A model generated the notes under the pieces. It ran no database searches, was not told the origin of the DNA, and saw only the letters and a list, made by a program, of their open reading frames with translations. This document shows, piece by piece, positions 8,368-16,060 of a DNA stretch of 64,000 nucleotides. The stretch is from CAVWZH01 sp963765285. Lineage in GTDB: Bacteria > Acidobacteriota > Terriglobia > Terriglobales > Acidobacteriaceae. A program made the translations under genes and the position numbers. The stretch is taken from contig CAVXVR010000004.1 of the NCBI GenBank assembly GCA_963765285.1, forward strand, positions 186,001 through 250,000. Reading direction: 5' to 3'. Within the stretch, counting starts at the first letter, position 1; every line of letters begins with the position of its first letter.

Positions 8368-9114
8368 CTACTGCGGAGTCGCCGTCTTCGGAGCTGTCGT
8401 CGCCGGCTTGGCCGCGGGCTTTCCTGCCGACGGCTTGGCCGCCGTGGGCGCCGCGCCGGCCTTCACAATTGCGATGTGAGTGATCTTCACCGGACGGTAA
8501 GGCCGGTCGTTGGGATCGCGTCCCATGCGGGCGATTTCCTTTACCAGCGCAATCGAGGCTTCGTCACATTGGCCGAAAATGGTATAGCCGCCGTTCAAGC
8601 TCGGATACGCAGCCTCGGTGATGAAAAACTGCGAGCCGTTGGTGTCCGGGCCGGCATTGGCGTAGGCCAGGCGGCCGGGGCGGTCGAACTTCAGATCGGG
8701 CGAGGTTTCATTCTTAAAAGCGTAGCCGGGATCGCCGCTGCCGTTGCCCGCAGGGTCCCCGCCCTGAATCATGAAGTCCGGGATGACGCGATGGAAAATC
8801 GTTCCGTCATAGAGTGGCACGCCATGCTTTTTGGCGTGCGACACCGGGCTGGTCCAGTCTTTGGTACCGTTGGCCAGGCCGATGAAATTGGCCACGCCGA
8901 TGGGCGCTTTGTCAGGAAATAACGTGCAGGTCAATTTGCCTGCGCTTGTGTTGATGATGGCTGTGGGCCCGGCAGCAGCGGGCTTCGCGGTGGCCGCCGT
9001 CTTCGTGGTGCTCGCTGGTTTTGCCGGCGCGGTCTTTGGCGCCGGGGTTGTCTGCGACCAGCTACAGGCCGAAACCAGAATCAATACAGATAAAACAGCG
9101 GTAATCGTTCGCAT
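8368..9114 (-). CDS. Peptidyl-prolyl cis-trans isomerase, cyclophilin type (lipoprotein)
   Basis: 248-aa cyclophilin with a lipoprotein signal (MRTITAVLSVLILVSAC, lipobox Cys at 17), so it is probably anchored facing the periplasm. An Ala/Pro/Lys-rich linker (residues 20-48) precedes the domain, which has LYDGTIFHRVIPDFMIQGGD and GPDTNGSQFFIT with the catalytic Arg and the substrate loop. A second low-complexity Ala/Pro/Lys tail follows, so the domain is tethered and flanked by flexible arms. The insertion VSHAKKHGV matches that in the neighbouring paralogue (VTHKKSKDK), supporting recent duplication. Confidence 0.92.
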   Translation of the reverse strand: MRTITAVLSVLILVSACSWSQTTPAPKTAPAKPASTTKTAATAKPAAAGPTAIINTSAGKLTCTLFPDKAPIGVANFIGLANGTKDWTSPVSHAKKHGVPLYDGTIFHRVIPDFMIQGGDPAGNGSGDPGYAFKNETSPDLKFDRPGRLAYANAGPDTNGSQFFITEAAYPSLNGGYTIFGQCDEASIALVKEIARMGRDPNDRPYRPVKITHIAIVKAGAAPTAAKPSAGKPAAKPATTAPKTATPQ

Positions 9115-9189
9115 GGAAACTCCTCACGGTTTCTTGTGCCTCAATTTGAGAGCATAAGGGCAAACAATTCTACGACAGCCAGAGGAAAA

Positions 9190-10452
9190 CTACTTGGATG
9201 CCTGCGCCTGCAGATCACGGCTTACCTTCTCGATCTCGCTGAACACTCGCAGCAGGTTGCCGCCAAGAATCTTGTGAATATCGGCGGGACTGTAGCCACG
9301 GTCGAGCAAAGCCTGGGTGATCTTTGGCAGATCAGCCGCCGAATCCATGCCCTGTGGCGTGGCCCCGCTGACTCCGTCAAAATCTGATCCCAAACCCACG
9401 TGGTCGACGCCCGCTGCTTTGGCAATATGGTCGATGTGGTCAATCAGAGAATTCAGAGGCGGGCGCGGAATTTTCGCCATCCACTCGCGTTCAATGCGAT
9501 CCCGGTCGACGTAACTAACCGGTAGTCCCGCGGCCGCCCGCTTCGCCATGTAGTCAGCGGCTGCGGCCTCGCGATCTTGTTTTTGGGCTTCTGCCGCTTT
9601 CCGGAAGTCTTCATCGACGAAAGCAGAAAAGAAATTCACCTGCACCACGCCGCCGTTCTTGGCCACCGCCCGCAGCATCTCGTCGGTCATGTTGCGCGGG
9701 TGATTGGTCAGTGCTCGTGCCGAGGAATGCGATGCAATCACTGGCGCTTTGGTCGTGGCGATTGTGTCCCAAAAAGTCTTGTCAGAGACATGGGAGATGT
9801 CGACCATCATGCCCAGGCGATTCATTTCCAGCACAACCTGCTTGCCGAAGTCAGTGAGGCCGTTATGGTGTTCAATCTTTGCATCGCTGATGTCACCGGA
9901 CGAATCGGCCCATTCGTTGGTATTCGACCAGCTCAACGTCATATAACGCACGCCGAGGCGGTAGAAATCGCGCAATAGGCGAATGTCGTTCTCGATCGAG
10001 TGTCCGCCCTCGATGCCCATGAGCGCGGCCAGCTTTTTCTGTTTGTGCGCACGCTTGATGTCTTCGACAGAGAACGCCATCATCATGCGATCGGGATGGC
10101 GGGCAGCTTGTTCGTAGACCGAATCAATCAGATCGAGAGTGCGTTTAGCGAAGTGCCCCTGATTCGTGGCAGGCTCGACCCAGATGGAAAAGAATTCTGC
10201 GCCCAGATTGCCGGCACGCGCTTTATCGAGGCTGATGTGGCCGACATCTTTGGGGTCGGTTGAACCGATGTCGTAGTTGTCGTCCACAAAACGCTGCGGC
10301 GTGTCGGCATGCGTGTCCACGATGATGGCGGAGTTGTGAATCGACCTGGCTTTCGGGCTGACGGCCGGGGCAGGGCTTCCTTGAGCAGCCAGAAATACCG
10401 AAGAGCAAACGAAAGCAACGACGAGAAAATATCGAGGGCGACTGAGGATCAT
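9190..10452 (-). CDS. Membrane dipeptidase, peptidase family M19
   Basis: 420-aa exported zinc dipeptidase. It starts with a signal peptide ending near AAQ (residue 24). M19 landmarks are present: metal-binding HxD in IIVDTHADTPQ near residue 47, the bridging Glu in GIEGGHSIEND, histidines in VDISHVSDKTFW and IASHSSARAL, and the closing HVGLGSDFDGV. Family members cleave dipeptides, including D-amino-acid dipeptides, in the periplasm, which would suit peptide scavenging together with the gamma-glutamyltransferase and S53 peptidase in this window. It lies 75 nt upstream of the cyclophilin lipoprotein on the same strand. Confidence 0.93.
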   Translation of the reverse strand: MILSRPRYFLVVAFVCSSVFLAAQGSPAPAVSPKARSIHNSAIIVDTHADTPQRFVDDNYDIGSTDPKDVGHISLDKARAGNLGAEFFSIWVEPATNQGHFAKRTLDLIDSVYEQAARHPDRMMMAFSVEDIKRAHKQKKLAALMGIEGGHSIENDIRLLRDFYRLGVRYMTLSWSNTNEWADSSGDISDAKIEHHNGLTDFGKQVVLEMNRLGMMVDISHVSDKTFWDTIATTKAPVIASHSSARALTNHPRNMTDEMLRAVAKNGGVVQVNFFSAFVDEDFRKAAEAQKQDREAAAADYMAKRAAAGLPVSYVDRDRIEREWMAKIPRPPLNSLIDHIDHIAKAAGVDHVGLGSDFDGVSGATPQGMDSAADLPKITQALLDRGYSPADIHKILGGNLLRVFSEIEKVSRDLQAQASK

Positions 10453-10542
10453 GAGTTGTCAGGAAACGCGAATGGAGATTGTATATGGTAAAAGGGTGCG
10501 AAGAAAGCCAAGCTCCCTTTTATTCGCGCGGGACAAGGGAAT

Positions 10543-10610
10543 TTCTCTGCGGTCTTTGCGTTCTCTGCGGTTAGGAGCATTTTACCGCAGAGCTCGCGGG
10601 GGCGCTGAGG
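10543..10610. repeat. Imperfect inverted repeat, CTCTGCGGTTA type
   Basis: The stretch TTCTCTGCGGTTAGGAGCAT followed by TTTTACCGCAGAGC forms an inverted pair (CTCTGCGGT / ACCGCAGAG), preceded by a second CTCTGCGG. It resembles a variant of the TTCGTGTCC family arms elsewhere in the window. It lies between the M19 gene and the next gene upstream; no coding is seen in this gap. Confidence 0.6.
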
Positions 10611-10642
10611 AACGGGGAGTGGAACAGAACATCGGGCGCAGA

Positions 10643-11386
10643 CTAGCGCTGGAGGGCGGAAACTTCGTTCTCGCCTTCAGCGGATTCGCCGGCCAGCATC
10701 TTGGCTTCGCGCCAGTCTGAGTAGGTGTCCGAGACCATCACGTGAAACACAATCTGATGGCGCTCTTCTTCGGGCTCAATCATGCCCATGTTCTTGAGCG
10801 GCATCATGTAATCTTCGACCCATTTGATCTGTTGGCGGCTCATGCCACGGCGCTGCAGATCGACCGTGATACCGGCCAGGTGAGAAGAAGCCAAATCGCC
10901 TTCTGCCGCGGCCGCATTGCGGTTGTGGCGGCGAAGTCTTTTCTGCACCTTCACCGTGCGTACGGCGGAGTTCACCTGGATCTGGGCGTGAAACTGGTTG
11001 TAGTAGGCACGGCTGAGATCATCAACAAAATCGCGAGTCCACGGACGGCAAAAACGCCGGCTGGGATCAAGCCGGGGATCGAAGCGCAGGGCCGGGCCGG
11101 CCACGATGGGCACCAAGTCGCCATCCGTTTTTAACTGTTCGAGCTGCGCGTCGTCCTGAATACGCGGCAATTCCAAACGGTCGACTTCTTCGTTCTGGCG
11201 CACCATGGATTCGTGTGACGGGCGAAAAGCTGGGGTCCAACGAACACGGCGAACGCGAGCGCGGCGTACCGGCGCATGATGCACGTGCCGGGGCGGGACG
11301 TACTGGTCAAGCCCGAAGCTCTGCCCGCTCATAGCCACGGCCAGGGATAACAGAAGTAATGCGGCGCGTTGCATGCTCAATTTCAC
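10643..11386 (-). CDS. Exported protein, DUF5715-like
   Basis: 247-aa protein with a signal peptide (residues 1 to about 25) and a basic, His/Arg-rich stretch after it (PPRHVHHAPVRRARVRRV). The GTG start at 11386 has GAGG 7 nt upstream; an ATG 12 nt further in is the alternative. The second half has NQFHAQIQVNSAVRTVKVQ and SSHLAGITVDLQRRGMSRQQ, a pattern resembling the D-Ala-D-Ala carboxypeptidase-like fold (SxHxxGxxxD) in acidobacterial proteins annotated DUF5715. The His and Asp of SSHLAGITVD could bind zinc. Family name is from memory, function is inference: periplasmic cell-wall peptidase or a relative. Confidence 0.65.
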   Translation of the reverse strand: MKLSMQRAALLLLSLAVAMSGQSFGLDQYVPPRHVHHAPVRRARVRRVRWTPAFRPSHESMVRQNEEVDRLELPRIQDDAQLEQLKTDGDLVPIVAGPALRFDPRLDPSRRFCRPWTRDFVDDLSRAYYNQFHAQIQVNSAVRTVKVQKRLRRHNRNAAAAEGDLASSHLAGITVDLQRRGMSRQQIKWVEDYMMPLKNMGMIEPEEERHQIVFHVMVSDTYSDWREAKMLAGESAEGENEVSALQR

Positions 11387-11806
11387 GAAGTAGCCTCTAT
11401 CTCTCGACCCGCCCTGGGCACTAAAGCGAAACAGGCGGGTATTTTAAAGCCGGATCGCAGAAACGCAAGGACTTATTTCGCTGATCCGGGGGTGACTCGG
11501 GAGTTGCCCCCTGATTACCCTCGATTACCCCGCCTCGACCAGCGTGGCAACCGTACTGTAGGAGTGCAAACGCAGTGCCAGTGTTGAAAGGCGTGGCCCG
11601 TGATGAAAACTGCCTAACTAACACATTTTGGGTGCATGAAATCTGGGGTAACCGGGGCCGAGGTTACTCGACTGACAATGTTTCGCGCTCCGGATGACAA
11701 TTCCCGGCAAGTGGGGGACGAAGGTTTTCCTTCGTGTAACTTCGTGTCCTTAGTGGTTGCTTGTCTTACCTGTAAGCCTGCGCTGGATGCGGCCCGCGAA
11801 GCGGTG
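11387..11806. other. Gene-free gap with one dispersed repeat
   Basis: Between the DUF5715-like gene and sdhB I see no credible gene. The only recognisable element is a TTCGTGTCC-family half element at 11719-11760. Open frames here overlap sdhB in antisense or lack ribosome sites. Confidence 0.6.
11719..11760. repeat. Dispersed repeat, TTCGTGTCCTTCGTGGT family, copy 2 (half)
   Basis: Reads CCTTCGTGTAACTTCGTGTC then CTTAGTGGTT, preceded by a short opposite arm CGAAGG. Matches the right arm of the copies at 6.1, 15.3 and 28.2 kb with a few changes. It lies about 50 nt past the sdhB stop. Confidence 0.75.
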
Positions 11807-12556
11807 TCACTTCCTGAACAAATCACCAATGGCTTGTTTCATGACGTCCCCGCCGACTTCCGCGATAGATCGCGTCAGCGGAATGTCCTTGGGGCAGATT
11901 TCCACGCAGTTCTGCGCGTAGCCGCAATCCTGAATGCCGCCATCGCCCATGAGAGCGACCAGACGCTCCCGCTTCAGAGCGGCGCCCGTGGGGTGGGCAT
12001 TGAACAGTCGAACCTGAGAAATTGCCGCGGCCCCCACAAATCCGGTTTCCTCGTTGAACTGCGGGCACACCTCCATGCAGCAACAGCAGGAGATGCAACG
12101 GGAAAGCGGATAGGCCGCCTCCTGTTCTTGCATGGTCAGGCGAGGACCGGGGCCAAGATCGTAGGTGCCATCGATCGGGACCCAGGCTTTCACCAGTTTG
12201 AGGTTTTCGAATAGAACGCGGCGGTCGACGGCGAGATCGCGGACAACAGGAAACTTGGAAAGCGGCTCGAGCCGAATGGGTTGCTCGAGTTTGTCGACCA
12301 GGGCCGAGCACGCCATCCGCGCCTTGCCGTTGATCAGCATGGCACACGACCCGCAGACTTCTTCCAGGCAGTTAGAGTCGTAGGTGATGGGCGTGGTGGC
12401 CTTGCCATCGCGGGTGACAGGGTCGCGGGCGATCTCCATCAGCGAGGAGATGACATTCATGCCGGAATGCCAGGCCAGCGAGAATTCTTCCCAACGCGCT
12501 TCAGCGCTGGGAGTCGCCTGGCGGCGGATTTTGAAGAGTACGGTCTTGTCAGCCAT
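11807..12556 (-). CDS. sdhB: Succinate dehydrogenase iron-sulfur subunit
   Basis: 249-aa electron-transfer subunit of complex II. The plant-ferredoxin-like part has the [2Fe-2S] cysteines in NCLEEVCGSCAMLINGKARM and a later Cys; the C-terminal part has CISCCCCMEVCPQF and CGYAQNCVEICPKDIPL for the [4Fe-4S] and [3Fe-4S] clusters. It passes electrons from SdhA to the membrane heme/quinone subunit SdhC. Last gene of the sdhC-sdhA-sdhB operon, 53 nt after sdhA, with a GC-rich palindrome in the gap. No strong ribosome site is visible before the ATG. Confidence 0.95.
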   Translation of the reverse strand: MADKTVLFKIRRQATPSAEARWEEFSLAWHSGMNVISSLMEIARDPVTRDGKATTPITYDSNCLEEVCGSCAMLINGKARMACSALVDKLEQPIRLEPLSKFPVVRDLAVDRRVLFENLKLVKAWVPIDGTYDLGPGPRLTMQEQEAAYPLSRCISCCCCMEVCPQFNEETGFVGAAAISQVRLFNAHPTGAALKRERLVALMGDGGIQDCGYAQNCVEICPKDIPLTRSIAEVGGDVMKQAIGDLFRK

Positions 12557-12567
12557 TAGCGTTCTTC

Positions 12568-12605
12568 GTAGCGCCGCCGTCTCGGCGGCGAGATGTCGGC
12601 GCTAC
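12568..12605. repeat. REP-like GC palindrome between sdhA and sdhB
   Basis: Outer arms GTAGCGCCG and CGGCGCTAC are exact inverted repeats, and an inner hairpin CGCCGTCTCGGCG lies between. It belongs to the same family as elements near 46.24, 52.67, 58.05 and 60.85 kb. In the sdh mRNA it would fold within the intercistronic gap. Confidence 0.8.
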
Positions 12606-12609
12606 TGTT

Positions 12610-14379
12610 TCAATACTTCCTCGGCCTTGGCGGAATCAACGACACATCCACCGGCTCAAACTCAAATCTCGGCTCATCCGCGTCGGGCGCAAACGTCGCT
12701 TTGGTGGTCTTCAGCCAATTCTTGTCATCTCGCTCGGGGAAATCGGGTTTGTAGTGCGCACCGCGCGATTCGTCGCGCATAGCCGCTCCCTGCGCGATCA
12801 CTCGCGAAAGCTGCAGCATGTTGTAAAGCTGGCGCGTGAAAACCACAGTCGTGTTCGCCCACTGGGTGCGGTCACTTAAATTCACCCGCCGGAAACGCTC
12901 CAGCAACTCGACCAGCTTAGCGTCGGTTTGCTTCAGATTCTTGTTGTAGCGGATGACCGTGCAGTCTTTGGTCATCAACTCGCCCAATTCCTGCCACAGC
13001 TTGAACGGATTCTCGTTCCCGTCGTTCTTCATCAGCAACGCGTTGTTGTCTTCCTGCTTCTTCTTCTCGGCCTCGAAGTGGCCGTTGCTCGGGGCAGCCG
13101 CAGTGTTGCGCGCATACTGCACGGCCGCCGGCCCCGCGATGAATCCGCCCCAGATGCAGGAGACCAGCGAGTTCGCTCCCAGCCGGTTGGCGCCGTGATA
13201 CTGATATTCGCACTCGCCCGCCGAATAAATCCCGGGAATGTTGGTGGCCTGCTTGAAGTCCACCCACAACCCACCCATGGTGTAGTGCATGCCGGGAAAA
13301 ATCTTCATGGGCGTGTCGCGCGGATCATCGCCGACAAACTTCTCGTAAATTTCGAGTATGCCTTCCAACTTGCGGTCGAGAATCTTGCGGTCGATGTGCG
13401 TCAGGTCGAGGTAGACCATTGGCTTGCCATCGATGCCGAGATTTTGTTCGAAGACCACTTTGAAGATGGCGCGAGTGGCCACGTCGCGCGGCACCAGGTT
13501 CCCATATTTCGGGTACCATTCTTCCAGAAAATACCAGCGCTCTTTTTCTGGAATCGACTTCGGATCTCTTTTGTCGCCCGGAGTCTTCGGCACCCACACT
13601 CGCCCGCCTTCGCCCCGCGCCGACTCTGACATCAGCCGCAGTTTGTCTTCACCTGGAATACACGTGGGATGAACCTGAATAAACTCGCCGTTGGCGTAGT
13701 AGCAGCCTTGCTGGTAAAGCGCCGACTGCGCCGACCCGGTGCAGACTACGGAATTGGTCGACTTGCCAAAAATCGCGCCGTTGCCGCCGGTGCAAATGAT
13801 GATGGCGTCCGCGGGAAAGGTGCGCACTTCCATCGAGCGTAAATCCATGGCGCAGATGCCGCGGCAGACACGGTTGCCATCGAGCACCGCCGACAAGAAC
13901 TCCCAGTGCTCGTATTTGGTGACTTTGCCCTCGGACTCGTAACGGCGCACCTGCTCATCGAGCGCGTAGAGAAGCTGCTGGCCGGTGGTGGCGCCGGCGA
14001 ATGCAGTGCGGTTGTAAAGTGTGCCGCCGAAGCGGCGAAAGTCGAGCAATCCTTCCGGGGTTCGGTTAAACGGCACGCCCATGCGGTCGAGCAGGTCGAT
14101 GATCCCCGGGGCAGCCTCGCACATGGCCTTCACCGGAGGCTGATTGGCCAAAAAGTCCCCGCCATAAACTGTGTCGTCGAAATGCTGCCAGGTGGAATCG
14201 CCTTCGCCCTTCAGGTTCTTGGCAGCGTTGATGCCGCCCTGTGCGCAGACCGAATGGGAGCGCTTCACCGGCACAATGGAAAATAAATCCACCTGCCCGC
14301 CCATTTCGGCGATCTTGATGACCGCGGCCAATCCCGCCAGACCGCCGCCTACCACGATGATTCTAGGAGCTGTTGCCAT
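12610..14379 (-). CDS. sdhA: Succinate dehydrogenase flavoprotein subunit
   Basis: 589-aa catalytic subunit that oxidises succinate to fumarate with covalent FAD. The FAD Rossmann motif VVGGGLAGLAA is at the N-terminus, HSVCAQGGINAA carries the flavin-linking His, and the capping/active-site regions include HPTCIPGEDKLRLMSESARG and GLWVDFKQATNIPGIYSAGE. I chose ATG 14379 over an upstream GTG at 14397 because the Rossmann strand then begins at once. It follows sdhC by 40 nt. The sequence resembles the subunit-B-type succinate:quinone oxidoreductases of epsilonproteobacteria and Bacteroidota, consistent with a single five-helix SdhC. Confidence 0.96.
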   Translation of the reverse strand: MATAPRIIVVGGGLAGLAAVIKIAEMGGQVDLFSIVPVKRSHSVCAQGGINAAKNLKGEGDSTWQHFDDTVYGGDFLANQPPVKAMCEAAPGIIDLLDRMGVPFNRTPEGLLDFRRFGGTLYNRTAFAGATTGQQLLYALDEQVRRYESEGKVTKYEHWEFLSAVLDGNRVCRGICAMDLRSMEVRTFPADAIIICTGGNGAIFGKSTNSVVCTGSAQSALYQQGCYYANGEFIQVHPTCIPGEDKLRLMSESARGEGGRVWVPKTPGDKRDPKSIPEKERWYFLEEWYPKYGNLVPRDVATRAIFKVVFEQNLGIDGKPMVYLDLTHIDRKILDRKLEGILEIYEKFVGDDPRDTPMKIFPGMHYTMGGLWVDFKQATNIPGIYSAGECEYQYHGANRLGANSLVSCIWGGFIAGPAAVQYARNTAAAPSNGHFEAEKKKQEDNNALLMKNDGNENPFKLWQELGELMTKDCTVIRYNKNLKQTDAKLVELLERFRRVNLSDRTQWANTTVVFTRQLYNMLQLSRVIAQGAAMRDESRGAHYKPDFPERDDKNWLKTTKATFAPDADEPRFEFEPVDVSLIPPRPRKY

Positions 14380-14419
14380 TTGACTAAGTTGCCCCACGAG
14401 CCGGAGTTCAAGCCGGCTG

Positions 14420-15154
14420 TTACCGCATCACAACTGATTCCATGTTTGAGACCGGTTCCAAAGGCTGCAAGGGAGTGCGCAGAAACGAATACATGGTCAC
14501 CGCGCCCACCAGCATGAACGTCAAACCGATCACGAAACAGACATAGCCGAACCTGCGGCGCGCTGCATCACCGGTGGTGATGCCCCACTTGGCCGCGAAT
14601 AGCCACAACCCGTAGGCGAAATGCCAGGAGGCGCAGAAAATTCCCACAGCATAAAACGCCACCGCCCAGGGATGCTGAAACTCCATTTGCACTTTCCCGA
14701 ACGCCGCTGCCGGGTGGCTCAGCAAATGGGTTCCCGTGAAACGCAGGTGCCAGGTGTGCCAGACCATATAGAAAAATGCGATGGCGCCGGTCCAGCGTTG
14801 CGCGGAGAACATCCAGTTACCGGCCCAGGGATAATCCTTAAGATTACTTTCCCCGCTATACCAGATGTAGAAGCCATAGAGGGCGTGGTACAGGATGGGC
14901 AGCCAGATGCCGAACAGCTCCAGTCCAACAACAAACGGGAAGCTCGACAACAATTCGACTTGCTTGGTGTAGGCCGCAGGGCCATTGGTGGCGAAAGCAT
15001 TAGAGATGAAGTGTTCAATCAGGAAGGCGCCGATTGGAATGATCCCGCTCAGCGAATGCAAGCGGCGCAACCAGAACGAATATCCCTGGCCTGCCCGCAA
15101 CGGGGCTACTCCGCTTGCTACTCGAACGGCAGCCGGAGGGCTCGCTGTGGCCAA
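14420..15154 (-). CDS. sdhC: Succinate dehydrogenase cytochrome b subunit
   Basis: 244-aa membrane anchor with about five transmembrane helices and several helix-embedded His (HSLSGIIPIGAFLIEHF, LYHALYGFYIW, MVWHTWHLRFTGTH, SWHFAYGLWLF) that can hold two b hemes. This is the fused single-subunit (type B) arrangement in which no sdhD is needed, and none is found. The start is a TTG at 15154 preceded by AGGAG at 7 nt; no ATG fits. First gene of the sdhCAB operon. Diheme type B enzymes usually work with low-potential quinone, which is worth noting for energy metabolism. Confidence 0.93.
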   Translation of the reverse strand: MATASPPAAVRVASGVAPLRAGQGYSFWLRRLHSLSGIIPIGAFLIEHFISNAFATNGPAAYTKQVELLSSFPFVVGLELFGIWLPILYHALYGFYIWYSGESNLKDYPWAGNWMFSAQRWTGAIAFFYMVWHTWHLRFTGTHLLSHPAAAFGKVQMEFQHPWAVAFYAVGIFCASWHFAYGLWLFAAKWGITTGDAARRRFGYVCFVIGLTFMLVGAVTMYSFLRTPLQPLEPVSNMESVVMR

Positions 15155-15275
15155 ACCGATGCTCCTTATGACTTCAGAAATGATACGAGAACTTTTTATT
15201 ATCGGGGCGCGAGAGAAGGGAAGTCAAGGAAGGTGGCTGGGGTGGATCGGTAACAGGATACCCGGAAAGAACAAC

Positions 15276-15357
15276 AACCACAAAGGACACGAAGGTACAT
15301 GAAGGAAACCGCCAGCACTCAAGCCTTCGTGAAACTTCGTGTCCTCCGTGGTTAAAA
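15276..15357. repeat. Dispersed inverted repeat, TTCGTGTCCTTCGTGGT family, copy 3
   Basis: Left arm ACCACAAAGGACACGAAGGT (15278-15297) and right arm GCCTTCGTGAAACTTCGTGT (15323-15342) continuing CCTCCGTGGTTAA. A further half unit, CACCGAGGACACGG, follows at 15371-15384. Lies between rdgB and sdhC, upstream of the sdh operon. Confidence 0.8.
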
Positions 15358-15397
15358 GCTCTTGTGAGATCACCGAGGACACGGAAAAAATCGCGAA

Positions 15398-16015
15398 TCA
15401 GGTAGGTCGCGCGTACCATTCCAGAACCTGCCGGAAGGCCGCGCCCCGATGGCTGTATTGCGCCTTTTCTTGGGCCGTAAGCTCGGCGAAAGTTTTCTGG
15501 ATCTGCGGGAAACAAAATAATGGGTCATAACCGAAGCCGTTCGAGCCGCGCGGGCTGTCCAGAATCACGCCCTCTGCCGTCCCGCGGAAGACTCCTAATA
15601 TCTTTCCATCCCGCGCCGCCGCGATCACGCACACGAACCGTCCTGTGCGCTTTTCTTCGGGGACGTTCTTCAATTCGCGCAGCAGCCGGGCGTTGTTGGC
15701 TTCGTCGCCGCTGTTGCTCTCGGCTTTTTCGGGATCATCTGAGGCATAACGGGCCGAGTGCACGCCGGGAGCGCCGCCCAGAGCGTCCACTTCCAAGCCG
15801 GAATCATCCGCGAGAACGATTTCGCCCGGGGCGTAACGGCTATAAGCCTGGGCTTTTTTGCGCGCATTGGCTTCGAAGGTTGCGCCGTCTTCGACTACCG
15901 CTGGAAGTGAAGAAAACTTCGGAATCGAAGCGATCTCGACGCCGTGTGCCGCCGCTGCGCCCGCGAAATCGCGCAGCTTGCCCGGGTTTGAGGTTGCGAT
16001 CAGAATGCGGCGCAT
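15398..16015 (-). CDS. rdgB: Non-canonical purine NTP pyrophosphatase (RdgB/HAM1)
   Basis: 205-aa house-cleaning enzyme that hydrolyses ITP, dITP and XTP to the monophosphate. Family motifs are clear: ILIATSNPGKLRDF at the N-terminus, FEANARKKAQAYS, VLADDSGLEVDALGGAPGVH with the catalytic Asp pair, and SNGFGYDPLFCFP for base recognition, then SHRGAAFRQ. Length matches the family. Monocistronic by appearance: a repeat lies on each side. Confidence 0.96.
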   Translation of the reverse strand: MRRILIATSNPGKLRDFAGAAAAHGVEIASIPKFSSLPAVVEDGATFEANARKKAQAYSRYAPGEIVLADDSGLEVDALGGAPGVHSARYASDDPEKAESNSGDEANNARLLRELKNVPEEKRTGRFVCVIAAARDGKILGVFRGTAEGVILDSPRGSNGFGYDPLFCFPQIQKTFAELTAQEKAQYSHRGAAFRQVLEWYARPT

Positions 16016-16024
16016 AAAAAAACT

Positions 16025-16052
16025 TAACCACAGAGGGCACGGAGGACACAGA
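16025..16052. repeat. Half element of the TTCGTGTCC repeat family
   Basis: TTAACCACAGAGGGCACGGA followed by GGACACAGAG corresponds to one arm of the dispersed repeat with several changes. It lies in the 45-nt gap between rdgB and the membrane-protein gene. Confidence 0.6.
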
Positions 16053-16060
16053 GCTTGCCC

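Noticed and set aside
8296..8922. 208-codon open frame on the plus strand
   Set aside because: Antisense to the cyclophilin lipoprotein; Arg/Ser-rich shadow sequence.
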